From assembly GCF_001517425.1 (NCBI RefSeq), contig NZ_FBWL01000151.1, positions 1 to 47,160 of the forward strand: DNA of 47,160 nucleotides. Direction: 5' to 3'. Position numbers and translations under genes: made by a program. The DNA comes from Clostridium sp. C105KSO13. Lineage in GTDB: Bacteria > Bacillota > Clostridia > Lachnospirales > Lachnospiraceae. Shown in pieces: positions 7,366 to 17,083 of this stretch. Each line of letters starts with the position of its first letter. The first letter of the stretch is position 1. A model generated the notes under the pieces. It was not told the DNA's origin, ran no database searches, and worked only from the letters and a program-made list of their open reading frames with translations.

Positions 7366-8463
7366 TTATATTTGATCCAGTCTGGTCAGAGCCGCTTCTA
7401 CGACCTTGTCCATATCATAATATTTATAATTGCCCAGTCTTCCACCGAAAATCACATTCTTCTCTCCTTCTGCCAGCTCTTTATATCTGGCGAACAACTC
7501 ATTGTTCTTCTCGTCATTCACCGGATAATATGGATCCATGCCCACTTCCCATTCAGAAGAATATTCTCTGGAAATCACTGTTTTTTCCTGTTTTCCAAAC
7601 TCAAAGTGTTTATGCTCAATAATTCTTGTATAAGGAACTTTTCTCTCTGTATAGTTCACAACTGCGTTACCCTGATAGTTATCGCAGTCAAGCACCTCTG
7701 TCTCAAATCTTACCGAGCGGTACTCAAGTGCGCCCAGTTGATAGCCAAAGTATTCATCTATCATTCCGGTAAATATAATATTTTCCGCAATATCTGCATT
7801 TTTCTTTCTAAAATCAAAGAAATCCACCCCTGCCCTCACTTCTATGCCGGCAAGCATCTTTTCAACCACTGCAGTATAGCCCCCAATAGGGATTCCCTGA
7901 TACCTGTCATTAAAATAATTATTGTCATATGTAAACCGAAACGGCAGCCTTTTAATAATGAATGCAGGAAGATCCTTGCAGTCTCTTCCCCATTGCTTTT
8001 CCGTATATCCTTTAATCAGCTTTTCATAGACATCCTTTCCCGCAAGAGACAATGCCTGCTCCTCCAGATTTGCAGGTGTGTCAGCCTTTGTCTCAGCCAC
8101 CTGCTTTGCGATAATGTCTTTTGCCTCCTGCGGAGTACGAATCCCCCACATTTTACTAAATGTATTCATATTGAAAGGAAGGTTATACAGTTCATCTTTA
8201 TAAACCGCTATGGGGGAATTAATGTAATTGTTAAATTCAGTGAACTGATTCATATATTTCCACACTTTTTTATTTGACGTATGGAAAATATGAGCTCCGT
8301 ATTTATGTACATGAATGCCTTCTACATCCTCACAGTAAATATTCCCCGCTATGTGATCACGCCTGTCAATTACTAGGCACTTCTTTCCTCTTCTATTTAA
8401 TTCATTGGCCATGACCGCACCATATAATCCGGCACCAACTATCAGATAATCATACTGATGCAT
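7366..8463 (-). CDS. glf: UDP-galactopyranose mutase
   Basis: A 365-residue FAD enzyme interconverting UDP-galactopyranose and UDP-galactofuranose, which supplies galactofuranose for surface polysaccharides. The N-terminus has the FAD dinucleotide fold (IVGAGLYGAVMANEL, then LVIDRRDHIAGN). HKYGAHIFHTSNK and the C-terminal segment (VIFGGRLGNYKYYDMDKVV) are family hallmarks. Length is normal (360-390). AGGAGG lies 9 nt before the ATG. No glycosyltransferase or polysaccharide operon is adjacent, so this is an isolated glf. Confidence 0.97.
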   Translation of the reverse strand: MHQYDYLIVGAGLYGAVMANELNRRGKKCLVIDRRDHIAGNIYCEDVEGIHVHKYGAHIFHTSNKKVWKYMNQFTEFNNYINSPIAVYKDELYNLPFNMNTFSKMWGIRTPQEAKDIIAKQVAETKADTPANLEEQALSLAGKDVYEKLIKGYTEKQWGRDCKDLPAFIIKRLPFRFTYDNNYFNDRYQGIPIGGYTAVVEKMLAGIEVRAGVDFFDFRKKNADIAENIIFTGMIDEYFGYQLGALEYRSVRFETEVLDCDNYQGNAVVNYTERKVPYTRIIEHKHFEFGKQEKTVISREYSSEWEVGMDPYYPVNDEKNNELFARYKELAEGEKNVIFGGRLGNYKYYDMDKVVEAALTRLDQI

Positions 8464-8623
8464 TCCCTTATCCTCCTGATTTTTTATTATGCCCAGTATT
8501 ATAACATTTTTAAAACAGCCTGTACATAGATGCAGGAGGAAACCATATTATTAAGCCTCTTTTTGACTATTTTTGTCATATTGTATGGTTTTGTGTACTT
8601 TCACCCAATTTTCAATTTTATTG

Positions 8624-8652
8624 TTTACATTCTGTGCAAAATGCACTAAAAT
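8624..8652 (+). promoter_or_regulatory. promoter of the PPi-phosphofructokinase gene
   Basis: TTTACA (8624-8629), a 17-nt spacer and TAAAAT (8647-8652) lie about 40 nt before the ATG. The spacer contains the short inverted repeat GTGCAaaaTGCAC, a possible operator. Confidence 0.6.
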
Positions 8653-8694
8653 ATTGGTATGAATTAATTTAAGTTTGAGACGGAGGTAACAGAC

Positions 8695-9927
8695 ATGAAG
8701 AGAAATATTATCGTCGGACAATCCGGAGGGCCTACAGCCGCCATTAACTCAAGCCTCGCTGGTGTGTACCGCACAGCCAGGGACCGCGGCGCCGGTAAGG
8801 TTTTCGGTATGCTGCACGGAGTTCAGGGGTTATTACAGGAGAGGTATATTGATCTGTCCGATTTTATCATCACCGAACTGGATGCCGAGTTACTTAAAAG
8901 AACTCCCGCTGCATTCCTGGGTTCCTGCCGCTACAAACTTCCAGGCATTCATGAGAACAGAGAAGTTTATGAAAAGATATTTAATACCTTAGACAAACTT
9001 GATATTGAGGCATTTATTTACATTGGCGGAAATGATTCCATGGACACCATCAAGAAACTTTCTGATTATGGGATTGTCACCGGACATCCAACTAGATTTA
9101 TAGGTTGTCCAAAAACTATAGACAACGATCTTGCCCTCACCGATCATACGCCGGGCTTTGGTAGTGCAGCGAAGTATATCGGCACTTCCGTCAAGGAAAT
9201 TATACGTGACAGTTTCTGTCTGGAGTATGAAAAGGGCCTTGTATCTATTGTGGAGATTATGGGGCGCAACGCAGGCTGGCTGACTGGTGCGGCGGCTCTG
9301 GCGAAGGGGGAAGACTGTGCCGGCCCCGATTTGATCTATCTTCCCGAACTCCCCTTCGACATAGAGACCTTTGGGCTCAAAGTCCAGGACCTTCTGTCAC
9401 GAAAGCCGTCTGTGGTTGTGGCTGTATCGGAAGGCGTACGTCTCGCCGACGGACGCTATGTATGTGAGCTGGGGGCCAGTCTTGACTTTGTAGACGCATT
9501 CGGACACAAGCAGCTTTCCGGTACGGCAAATTACCTTGCTAGCTACATTGCAGGGGAAATTGGCTGTAAGACGCGTACCATCGAACTCAGCAGTCTGCAG
9601 CGTTCCGCATCCCACTGTGCCTCCCGGGTAGATATTCTGGAAGCTTACCAGGTCGGTGGTGCAGCAGTAAAAGCAGCCGACGAAGGAGACTCGGGCAAGA
9701 TGGTAATATTGAACCGCCTCTCGGATGATCCTTATCAGAGCGGTACCGAGTTGAAAGATGTTCATAAAATTGCAAATGATGAAAAACTGGTTCCGAGAGG
9801 ATGGGTAAATGATGATGGAAACTACGTAACCGATGCCTTTGTCAATTATGTCCGCCCCCTTATCCAGGGCGATGTATCTCCAATCATGGTGGACGGTATT
9901 CCCCGGCATCTGTTCCGCCCGCTTTAA
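8695..9927 (+). CDS. pfp: 6-phosphofructokinase, probably PPi-dependent
   Basis: A 410-residue enzyme that phosphorylates fructose 6-phosphate. It has GGNDS (111-115) where ATP-dependent enzymes have GGDGS, and PKTIDND (139-145) with Lys where ATP enzymes have Gly. The Asp and Lys at these positions are the known signature of pyrophosphate specificity, so I call it diphosphate-fructose-6-phosphate 1-phosphotransferase. This would make the glycolytic step reversible and save ATP. It is monocistronic, the only plus-strand housekeeping gene in this part. The start follows GGAGG at 9 nt. Nucleotide specificity is an inference from residues. Confidence 0.9.
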   Translation: MKRNIIVGQSGGPTAAINSSLAGVYRTARDRGAGKVFGMLHGVQGLLQERYIDLSDFIITELDAELLKRTPAAFLGSCRYKLPGIHENREVYEKIFNTLDKLDIEAFIYIGGNDSMDTIKKLSDYGIVTGHPTRFIGCPKTIDNDLALTDHTPGFGSAAKYIGTSVKEIIRDSFCLEYEKGLVSIVEIMGRNAGWLTGAAALAKGEDCAGPDLIYLPELPFDIETFGLKVQDLLSRKPSVVVAVSEGVRLADGRYVCELGASLDFVDAFGHKQLSGTANYLASYIAGEIGCKTRTIELSSLQRSASHCASRVDILEAYQVGGAAVKAADEGDSGKMVILNRLSDDPYQSGTELKDVHKIANDEKLVPRGWVNDDGNYVTDAFVNYVRPLIQGDVSPIMVDGIPRHLFRPL

Positions 9928-10026
9928 CTCACTCATTTTAACATTAGATTTTTTTATCAAACATATTGACAAGCTTTCCATTATATTATATAATTACTTT
10001 TGCTGCGAACGATATAGTTCCAGCAT

Positions 10027-10100
10027 GTGCGCGTAGCTCAGCTGGATAGAGCGTCTGGCTACGGACCAGAAGGCCGGGAGTTCGAATCTTCTCGCGCACG
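10027..10100 (+). tRNA. tRNA-Arg(ACG)
   Basis: Acceptor GTGCGCG/CGCGCAC with discriminator G. The anticodon stem TCTGG/CCAGA with loop CTACGGA gives ACG (A34 read as inosine after TadA). Solitary gene, followed at once by a terminator. Confidence 0.96.
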
Positions 10101-10108
10101 TCAAGAAG

Positions 10109-10144
10109 AATGCACTTTCTTAGTATAAGAGAGTGCATTTTTTA
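10109..10144 (+). terminator. intrinsic terminator after tRNA-Arg(ACG)
   Basis: AATGCACT...AGTGCATT stem followed by TTTTTT, 8 nt after the tRNA. Confidence 0.9.
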
Positions 10145-10256
10145 TTATATAATTACTTAAAACCACTCCGGAAAAGTGAACTACACGCAAGAGAAAACAA
10201 GTCGGACAGCAATATGAAGTAATCGTATTGCTGTCCACCTATTTTGATCTCTCTGC

Positions 10257-11345
10257 TTATTCTTCCCGGAACCTTTCTGCCTGTGCATTAATCAATTGCA
10301 TATCTTCAAAGTAATTGATCTTCATTGCCCCTTTTACTTCCCGAAGGGTTTCAGCAGCCACAGCTTCTGCCTTCTCACTGCCTTTTTTTAATATTTCATA
10401 TACAAAAGGTATATCTTTCTGGTACTCTTTTCTTCTTTTTCTAATTGGTTCCAATTCTGCCTGAAGTACAGAGTTCAGAAAACGCTTCACCTTCATATCA
10501 CCGAGTCCACCGCGTTTATAATGCTCCTTCAACTCATCCAAATTCTTGTAATCCGGCAAAAACTCTTCAAAGTACTGCGGTCTGCAAAATGCATCCAGAT
10601 AGATAAACACTGTATTTCCCTCCAGCTTACCAGGATCTTCAACCTTGATATGGGTCGGATCCGTAAACATACTGAAAACCTTTTGTTTTACAGAATCCGA
10701 ATCATCAGACAGATAGATACAGTTATGCAAAGATTTGCTCATTTTGGCTTTCCCATCTGTTCCAGGCAGCCTCTGGCATGCTTCATTATCCGGAAGCAAT
10801 ATCTCAGGCTCTACAAGAGTCTCCCCATAAACCGAGTTGAATTTTCGAACAATCTCTTTTGTCTGTTCCAGCATTGGAAGCTGGTCTTCCCCCACCGGCA
10901 CTGTCGTGGCCTTAAAGGCCGTGATATCGGCAGCCTGACTGATAGGATAAGTGAAAAAGCCGACCGGGATGCTGGCTTCAAAGTTCCGCATCTGAATCTC
11001 TGTCTTCACAGTAGGATTACGTTGGAGCCGGGAAACGGTGACCAAGTTCATATAATAAAATGAAAGTTCACACAGTTCCGGTATCTGGGACTGTATAAAC
11101 AGTGTTGACTTCTCCGGATCCAGTCCGCAGGCCAGGTAATCCAAAGCCACCTCTATTATATTCTGGCGTACTTTTTCCGGATTGTCTGCATTGTCTGTCA
11201 ACGCCTGTGCATCCGCTATCATGATAAATATATCATCAAACTCTCCGGTATTCTGCAGTTCTACTCTCCGCTTTAAAGAACCCACATAATGACCTACATG
11301 TAATCTCCCTGTAGGCCTGTCTCCTGTCAATATAATCTTTCCCAT
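10257..11345 (-). CDS. trpS: tryptophanyl-tRNA synthetase
   Basis: A 362-residue class Ic synthetase that charges tRNA-Trp. The HIGH-type motif is RLHVGHYVG (14-22) and the KMSKS loop is at 201-205. Length is slightly above the bacterial norm (about 330-345), as in many Clostridia. AGGAGG lies 14 nt before the ATG, a long spacing with no better in-frame start. The 119-nt upstream gap contains a copy of a dispersed repeat and is too short for a T-box leader. Confidence 0.96.
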   Translation of the reverse strand: MGKIILTGDRPTGRLHVGHYVGSLKRRVELQNTGEFDDIFIMIADAQALTDNADNPEKVRQNIIEVALDYLACGLDPEKSTLFIQSQIPELCELSFYYMNLVTVSRLQRNPTVKTEIQMRNFEASIPVGFFTYPISQAADITAFKATTVPVGEDQLPMLEQTKEIVRKFNSVYGETLVEPEILLPDNEACQRLPGTDGKAKMSKSLHNCIYLSDDSDSVKQKVFSMFTDPTHIKVEDPGKLEGNTVFIYLDAFCRPQYFEEFLPDYKNLDELKEHYKRGGLGDMKVKRFLNSVLQAELEPIRKRRKEYQKDIPFVYEILKKGSEKAEAVAAETLREVKGAMKINYFEDMQLINAQAERFREE

Positions 11346-11387
11346 AACTTTTGTATGTTTCCTCCTAATTCATTGTCTTTCCTAATA

Positions 11388-11464
11388 TTACGATGTAAGG
11401 TACAAAAGGTATTTTGCACCCTGATACCTGTGGATTGCTATGACCTTTTGCGCATGGTATCATA
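11388..11464 (-). repeat. dispersed intergenic repeat, copy B (upstream of trpS)
   Basis: cgatgtaaggtacaaaagg, tattttgc, ccctgatacc, tggattg and gaccttttg follow in the same order as in copy A at 4955-5062. The arms CAAAAGGT and ACCTTTTG pair, and the pairing is kept in both copies despite sequence changes. Possibly a small structured mobile or regulatory element. Confidence 0.55.
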
Positions 11465-12148
11465 TTATCTGCCCCAGGAGGCTATTTCCTGTCTCGCTGT
11501 CTTTGGGACCTTTTTCTTATTTGCTTCATATACAAACTGGTAAAGCGTATATGCCATCAATCCACCTGCCATCACATCTATAACAGAGTGCTGCTTCAAA
11601 AACATTGTGGCTAAAATAATCAAGACTGTCAGGGCATAAGCACTCCAGCTGATAAACTTATGCTTTTGCAAAGCTTCACTGTCCCTGATTGCAATACAGG
11701 CGCTTATAGAGTTAAACACATGCAGACTTGGGAGAACATTCGTAGGAGTATCTGCAAGATAAAGTGCCTTTACCAGATTCGTAAAAATATTATTCCGCGG
11801 GAAATACGACGGGCGCAGATTAACACCGTTTGGAATCAGAGTGGATATAATCAGGAAAATAGTCATCCCAGTAAACATTAGCTTTGCCAGTTTATAAAAT
11901 CCTTCTACATCAGTGAAGAAGAAATATAAAAAAATAGCGGCAATAAAAATAAACCACAGCAGATATGGAACAATAAAGTATTCTACAAATGGTATCTTAT
12001 CATCTATTGCAATATGAATCACGTGGTAGTTTGATGTTACATGCTTTTCAAGATACATAAACCAGGGCATATAAATCAGGATATATCCAAATACCCATGC
12101 ATGTTTATACTTCTTTATGAGACCGGCAGCTTTCTCTTTAAGACTCAT
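11465..12148 (-). CDS. PAP2-superfamily membrane phosphatase
   Basis: A 227-residue integral membrane protein with about six hydrophobic segments. PAP2 motifs present are RP in NLRPSYFP, PSLH in NVLPSLHVF, and H-x3-D in KQHSVIDV. The Lys of motif 1 and the SR of motif 3 are not obvious, as in the inositol-phosphotransferase-like branch of PAP2 proteins. It probably acts on a lipid phosphate or undecaprenyl-type substrate on the outer face of the membrane. The substrate is unknown. Confidence 0.85.
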   Translation of the reverse strand: MSLKEKAAGLIKKYKHAWVFGYILIYMPWFMYLEKHVTSNYHVIHIAIDDKIPFVEYFIVPYLLWFIFIAAIFLYFFFTDVEGFYKLAKLMFTGMTIFLIISTLIPNGVNLRPSYFPRNNIFTNLVKALYLADTPTNVLPSLHVFNSISACIAIRDSEALQKHKFISWSAYALTVLIILATMFLKQHSVIDVMAGGLMAYTLYQFVYEANKKKVPKTARQEIASWGR

Positions 12149-12250
12149 ACGGGTTTCTCCCTTTTCGAATACAAATCTATTATAACTCTCTCGATTATAG
12201 CACGAATGAGGTCTCTCAACAATATGCTTTAGAAAACCTTAACAAAGTTT

Positions 12251-12856
12251 TCACTTAAAAATTACGCTGTCCAGATACTTTCCTAATGACCGCCTCATAT
12301 TCCCCTCAAAATCGGTTTCTCCGCCGTGCAGACACCACTCAAATACATTTCCGATTACAATCATCCGTATATCTGTAGTGAATTTTTCTATCTCTACATT
12401 CAAGTGAATAATATGTTCCTGGACTGCCCTTTCCACATAAGTCTGCACCGTTACAATGGGGTAAGGGCGTTCTGTACGGCTGTCAGGATTTAATGCCTGG
12501 TTTTTCGTATCATAGTAAGCAGACATAAATTCTACACCCAGATCACGGCAATACCGGACATAATTCAAATATACATATATGATTGCCGTCTTTGCCCCGT
12601 CTGCACTGTCCGGGAGATCCAGCAAGTCAGGATTAATGCCGGGCTGTTCCTCAATATAATAGGATAGCAGATCATCCTTAGTCTTAAAATGATGATAAAA
12701 GCTGCCGTTAGACACCCCTGCTTCCTCGCAGATATTCTTTATGGAAAGTTCTGCATAGCCTTTTTTCCTCAAGATTGTTTTTGCTGCCAGGAATATCCGT
12801 TCTTTTGTCTCCCGTGACTTCTGCTGCTGCCTTGATAATTCCGTCTTTTTTCCCAT
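12251..12856 (-). CDS. TetR/AcrR-family transcriptional regulator
   Basis: A 201-residue protein with an N-terminal TetR helix-turn-helix (ICEEAGVSNGSFYHHFKTKDDLL, about residues 43-65) and a divergent helical ligand domain. It lies between the PAP2 gene and sfsA-mutY, all on the minus strand. The ligand and target genes cannot be read from the sequence; neighbours such as the PAP2 gene are candidates. Confidence 0.93.
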   Translation of the reverse strand: MGKKTELSRQQQKSRETKERIFLAAKTILRKKGYAELSIKNICEEAGVSNGSFYHHFKTKDDLLSYYIEEQPGINPDLLDLPDSADGAKTAIIYVYLNYVRYCRDLGVEFMSAYYDTKNQALNPDSRTERPYPIVTVQTYVERAVQEHIIHLNVEIEKFTTDIRMIVIGNVFEWCLHGGETDFEGNMRRSLGKYLDSVIFK

Positions 12857-12952
12857 AGCTGCATGCTCCTTCTATCCGGTTAATCTTCGATTCAGTATAT
12901 CACAAACCTTCTGATCATACAACAAAACAGAGCGAACTCTAAAACAAGTTTG

Positions 12953-14689
12953 TTACTGTTTCAAAGCCGCTCCCCTGTAAGCCTCAAATGCAGAGGGTAT
13001 AGAATACTTTTCCTCTATTTCTGATCTGGGCGCAAATATCATGTTAGAACTACAGTTTTTTTCCAGTTCATCTATTTTTATCTCATACCCTATCATATGC
13101 CACTCTATGTGACTGAAAACATGCTTTGCACCTTTCGTCTTTTTTATATGAAGAGGTGACAATCCGATAGAATGGCAGTACTCTATCACTTCTTTTTTGT
13201 TTAGATGCCCTTCCAGATTGGGCAGTTCATACAAGCCGGCGAGAAGCCCCTTCGATGGGCGTTTCTTTATCGCCACAGTGTTTTCGTCTTTCAAAATCAA
13301 AACTGTTCTTTTCTCAATTTTTCTTGCTTTTGGCTTTGTCCTCACAGGCAGTTCCTTTTCTATGCCCAGAAGCCTTGCACGGCAGAGATGAGCGACAGGA
13401 CATTCCTCACATTTTGGGCCTCTGCCCGGCAGGCAGACCATGGCTCCAAGTTCAATCAGTCCCTGATTAAAATCTGAGGCCGCAGCAGGGGGTATCACTT
13501 CCTCCACTTCTGCCTCTATCCGTGTCCTGACTCCCGCCTTCATAATATCATCCGGGCTGGCTGTGAGTCTTGATACTACCCGCAGTACATTGCCGTCAAC
13601 AGCAGCTTTTGCCATGCCATAGGCAAAAGAACTGACAGCCCCTGCTGTATAATTGCCAATACCCTTAAGAGAACGTATCTCCTCATAAGTATGTGGGAAT
13701 TCCCCTTGATAATCAATCATAATCTGCCGGGCAGCCTTCTGCATATTTCTGACCCTGTTATAATATCCAAGTCCTTCCCACAGCTTCAGCAGCTTATCCT
13801 CCTGGATTTCTGCAAGGTCACTAACAGTGGGCAGTTCTTTTAAAAACCTTTCATAGTAAGGTTTGACAGCTTCTACCTTTGTCTGCTGCAGCATAATTTC
13901 AGAAACCCAGATGTGATACGCACTTGTATCATGCCTCCAGGGTAAATCCCTCTTATTTGTCCGGTACCAGCTGACAACTGGATCTGCTGCCTCTTTAAGA
14001 ATGGGACTGCCCAGCACTACAGGCACCGCCTGGTTCAGCTCAATGCTGTCCGATGTCACATTGCAGTCATAGGCCAGAACTCTGACCCCTGCCTTTCTTG
14101 CTTTCTTCAAAGCTTCACCAAATGCGGGATGCGTATCTACATTAGGTGTGAAATAACGGACCCCTTTCATCTGTACAACAAATATCACATAGGCACCGTA
14201 GCCCTCTTTTACCGCACTGCCCAGCTCTTCTACATGTTTTACAGCACGTTCACTGGGAGCATCGGGAAAACGGACAACCCTATTCTCCTCTAAAGTTACA
14301 CCTTTTACTTCAACAAAAATTTTTCTTCCCTGAGCTTCTACATAGAAATCAAATCTGGAGTTCTTGTAGGTCGTCTCAGGCCTTACGTAAGGTTCATGGC
14401 CAAATAAGTTTCCCGCCTCGATCCATTCCTGAACAACCTTATTCGGAATCTGGGAGTCCATGTTAATCAGACGCGCTCCCTTTTCCACCGCAATTAGATC
14501 CCAGCCAGTCTTTCGTGCTGGATTATCACTCCTTTGTACATAAATAACAGCTCCCGGTATAAGCAGTTCTGCACATCGCCCAGTGTTTTTCACATGTATA
14601 ATTTCACGTTTGCCGTTCAATTTGGCATATGCAATAAATCTGTTCGGGCGTTCCAGAAATATTGCTTTTTCTATTCTTTCATATTTCAT
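12953..14689 (-). CDS. SfsA-MutY fusion: putative DNA/RNA nuclease plus A/G-specific adenine glycosylase
   Basis: A 578-residue protein joining two families. Residues 1 to about 227 are SfsA: the OB-like N-terminus with HVKNTGRC, then RFDFYVEA and FVEVKGVTLE, a PD-(D/E)XK-like active region (D114, E127, K129). Residues about 235-578 are MutY: catalytic E264 in SEIMLQQT, helix-hairpin-helix LKGIGNYTAG, D365 in VDGNV, four [4Fe-4S] Cys (C419, C427, C430, C436) and a C-terminal NUDIX-like domain. MutY removes adenine opposite 8-oxoguanine; SfsA is reported as a nucleic-acid nuclease. The frame is continuous through the junction. A tie between base excision and strand processing is an inference. 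Confidence 0.93.
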   Translation of the reverse strand: MKYERIEKAIFLERPNRFIAYAKLNGKREIIHVKNTGRCAELLIPGAVIYVQRSDNPARKTGWDLIAVEKGARLINMDSQIPNKVVQEWIEAGNLFGHEPYVRPETTYKNSRFDFYVEAQGRKIFVEVKGVTLEENRVVRFPDAPSERAVKHVEELGSAVKEGYGAYVIFVVQMKGVRYFTPNVDTHPAFGEALKKARKAGVRVLAYDCNVTSDSIELNQAVPVVLGSPILKEAADPVVSWYRTNKRDLPWRHDTSAYHIWVSEIMLQQTKVEAVKPYYERFLKELPTVSDLAEIQEDKLLKLWEGLGYYNRVRNMQKAARQIMIDYQGEFPHTYEEIRSLKGIGNYTAGAVSSFAYGMAKAAVDGNVLRVVSRLTASPDDIMKAGVRTRIEAEVEEVIPPAAASDFNQGLIELGAMVCLPGRGPKCEECPVAHLCRARLLGIEKELPVRTKPKARKIEKRTVLILKDENTVAIKKRPSKGLLAGLYELPNLEGHLNKKEVIEYCHSIGLSPLHIKKTKGAKHVFSHIEWHMIGYEIKIDELEKNCSSNMIFAPRSEIEEKYSIPSAFEAYRGAALKQ

Positions 14690-14702
14690 CAGTTATTCTC
14701 TG

Positions 14703-15449
14703 CTACAATATTTTTGATAAAAATTCTCTTAATCTTGGTTCTCTCGGATTGCCAAAAAATTCTTCCGGTGTTCCCTGTTCCTTAATCTTCCCTTCATCCA
14801 TAAAAATAACCCTTGAGGCCACTTCTTTTGCAAACCCCATCTCATGGGTCACCACAACCATTGTCATTCCGTCCCTGGCCAGCTTTTTCATCAGCTCCAG
14901 CACCTCACCGACCATTTCCGGATCAAGTGCAGAGGTTGGTTCGTCAAACAGCATAACCTCAGGATTCATTGCCAGTGATCGTATAATTGCAATACGCTGC
15001 TTTTGCCCCCCCGACAGCTGAGATGGGTAAGCATTTGCCTTTTCCTCCAATCCCACCAGCTTCAGCAGTTCCATAGCATGCTTCTCGGCCTCTTCTTTGC
15101 TCTTTTTCAAGAGCTTGATGGGGGCCAGTGTAATGTTCTCCAGTATGGTTTTGTGAGGAAACAGGTTGAAGTGCTGAAATACCATCCCCATTTTTCTGCG
15201 GTGCAGGTCTATATCCGTCTCCTTGCTTGTGATATCAACACCCTCAAAAAATACATGTCCCTTTGTGGGCATTTCAAGCAGATTCAGAGAGCGGAGGAAA
15301 GTTGATTTTCCGGAGCCGGACGGCCCAACGATAACAACAACCTCCCCTTTGCGGATTTCCTCGGAAACCCCGTCCAATGCATGAAGCCTGCTGTTATAAA
15401 CTTTATATAAATCTTCCACTTTTATTAATACTTCTCCATTAGTGGTCAC
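14703..15449 (-). CDS. polar amino-acid ABC transporter, ATP-binding protein
   Basis: A 248-residue GlnQ/HisP-type ATPase with Walker A GPSGSGKS, signature LSGGQKQR, Walker [12 protein letters not shown] and H-loop VTHE. It powers uptake of a polar amino acid with the permease and binding protein encoded just upstream. Its start overlaps the permease stop by 11 nt. It is the last gene of a three-gene operon (binding protein, permease, ATPase). Confidence 0.96.
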   Translation of the reverse strand: MTTNGEVLIKVEDLYKVYNSRLHALDGVSEEIRKGEVVVIVGPSGSGKSTFLRSLNLLEMPTKGHVFFEGVDITSKETDIDLHRRKMGMVFQHFNLFPHKTILENITLAPIKLLKKSKEEAEKHAMELLKLVGLEEKANAYPSQLSGGQKQRIAIIRSLAMNPEVMLFDEPTSALDPEMVGEVLELMKKLARDGMTMVVVTHEMGFAKEVASRVIFMDEGKIKEQGTPEEFFGNPREPRLREFLSKIL

Positions 15450-16131
15450 TGCTTCTCAGCCTCCTCTCCAGTATATTTACAAGCTTTGTAAATATCATTA
15501 CCATGACAAGGTAAATCAGTGCTACAGCTATAAGAGGCATAAAAGCATCCCAAGTCTGACTTCGGATAATATCTCCGCCCTTTGTGAGATCCTGCAGTGC
15601 AATATAGCCGGAAACAGAGGTTTCCTTTAGAAGCACAATAAACTCATTGCCCAGGGCCGGCAGGACATTCTTGAATGCCTGAGGCATGATAATGTATATC
15701 ATAGTCTGCACGTAGTTGAAACCAAGACTGCGCCCCGCCTCGAACTGCCCACTATCTACGGCCATGATACCGGAACGGAAAATCTCAGCAACATAGGCTC
15801 CCGAATTCAGACCAAAGGCCATGATTGCCACCACAACCTTGCTGATATCCGTACTGCTAAAAATAACGAAATAAATAATCATTAATTGTACAACAACCGG
15901 GGTACCCCTGATAACAGTAAGATACACCTTGCACAGAGCATTAAGTATTTTCAATTTTCCCGTCTTATCATAGGTGGAACGTACGATTGCAATCAGAAAT
16001 CCAAGTACAATACCTATAATAACCGCAAAGAAGGTCACTTCTAAAGTGACCCCCAGCCCGGCCAGAATATACTCCCAGCGGTCTTTTTCTATAAAATTCC
16101 CATAAAACTTATCCTGCAATGTCTGCAACAT
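15439..16131 (-). CDS. polar amino-acid ABC transporter, permease
   Basis: A 230-residue HisM/GlnP-type membrane protein with about five transmembrane segments and the EAA coupling loop ([22 protein letters not shown]). One permease gene suggests a homodimeric channel. It sits 14 nt downstream of the binding-protein gene. Confidence 0.95.
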   Translation of the reverse strand: MLQTLQDKFYGNFIEKDRWEYILAGLGVTLEVTFFAVIIGIVLGFLIAIVRSTYDKTGKLKILNALCKVYLTVIRGTPVVVQLMIIYFVIFSSTDISKVVVAIMAFGLNSGAYVAEIFRSGIMAVDSGQFEAGRSLGFNYVQTMIYIIMPQAFKNVLPALGNEFIVLLKETSVSGYIALQDLTKGGDIIRSQTWDAFMPLIAVALIYLVMVMIFTKLVNILERRLRSSDH

Positions 16132-16145
16132 TCTTTTATCCTCTT

Positions 16146-16925
16146 CTACTGATCACTGTCGCTGTTAATGTATTTTGCTACAATTTCATCCAGTTTTCCG
16201 GAATCTTTTAAGTCCGCCAGTGCATCGTTAATCTTGTTCTTTAATTCGTCATTGCCTTTCTTCACAGCGATAGCATATTCTTCTTCTGTAAATGCTTCAT
16301 CCAGGATTTTCAGCCCCTCCGCTTCTTTTACAAACTTCTTGGCGGGCTCTCCATCGATGATGACTGCATCAACTTTACCCTGCTGCATTGCCTGCACAGC
16401 CTCAAAACCTTTATTGTAGCGCTCTACAGAGGCATCTTCAATGTCATCCGCATAGATATCGCCTGTTGTTCCCAACTGCACACCGATCTTCTTACCTGCC
16501 AGATCATCGGGCCCTGCAATTTTGCTGTCTTCTTTAACAATGATTACCTGGGTAGCTTTTGCATAGGTGTTTGTGAAATCAACATTTTTTACACGATCCT
16601 CTGTCACCGTCATGCCTGCAGCCCCAATATCCGCCTTCTTGCTGGACACCGCTGTGATGATAGAATCAAACGCCATGTCCTCAATTTTCAGTGTCATACC
16701 AAGCTCTTCAGCTACAGCTGCTGCAATATCAGCATCGATACCCACTACCTCTTTTCCTTCATAATATTCATAGGGCGGAAACTCCGCATTGGTAGCCATG
16801 ACTAATGTATCTTCTTTCTTATTTCCACTGTCTGCCGAATTGCTGTCCTCTTTCTTAGAACCACATGCCGCCAGGGAAAATACGCATGCTGTCGCCAATA
16901 GTAAACTCAAAACTTTCTTCTTCAT
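16146..16925 (-). CDS. polar amino-acid ABC transporter, substrate-binding lipoprotein
   Basis: A 259-residue family 3 solute-binding protein. The N-terminus is a lipoprotein signal with lipobox SLAAC (Cys about residue 21) and a Ser/Asp/Lys-rich linker. The mature part has the family start FPPYEYYEGKEVVGIDADI. It binds the substrate outside the membrane for the adjacent permease and ATPase. Substrate could be an acidic, basic or cystine-type amino acid; the sequence does not decide. Confidence 0.95.
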   Translation of the reverse strand: MKKKVLSLLLATACVFSLAACGSKKEDSNSADSGNKKEDTLVMATNAEFPPYEYYEGKEVVGIDADIAAAVAEELGMTLKIEDMAFDSIITAVSSKKADIGAAGMTVTEDRVKNVDFTNTYAKATQVIIVKEDSKIAGPDDLAGKKIGVQLGTTGDIYADDIEDASVERYNKGFEAVQAMQQGKVDAVIIDGEPAKKFVKEAEGLKILDEAFTEEEYAIAVKKGNDELKNKINDALADLKDSGKLDEIVAKYINSDSDQ

Positions 16926-17083
16926 CTTTCTATTCCTCCAAACTTATCTTGTCTTTGCATATTCATACACAATACCTTTATATTTTATCATATTTTCTTT
17001 AAAAAACAAGGGGTTATACACATTTTTATGCATATTTTTTGTTTTCATATGCATACGCTGACAGGACTCGCATGGCTGAACTA

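Noticed and set aside
7339-8277. 312-residue plus-strand ORF opposite glf
   Set aside because: It is antisense to a clear UDP-galactopyranose mutase and has no family resemblance or ribosome binding site.
11346-11464. T-box riboswitch before trpS
   Set aside because: The gap is only 119 nt and contains no T-box core or specifier stem-loop; it is mostly a dispersed repeat.
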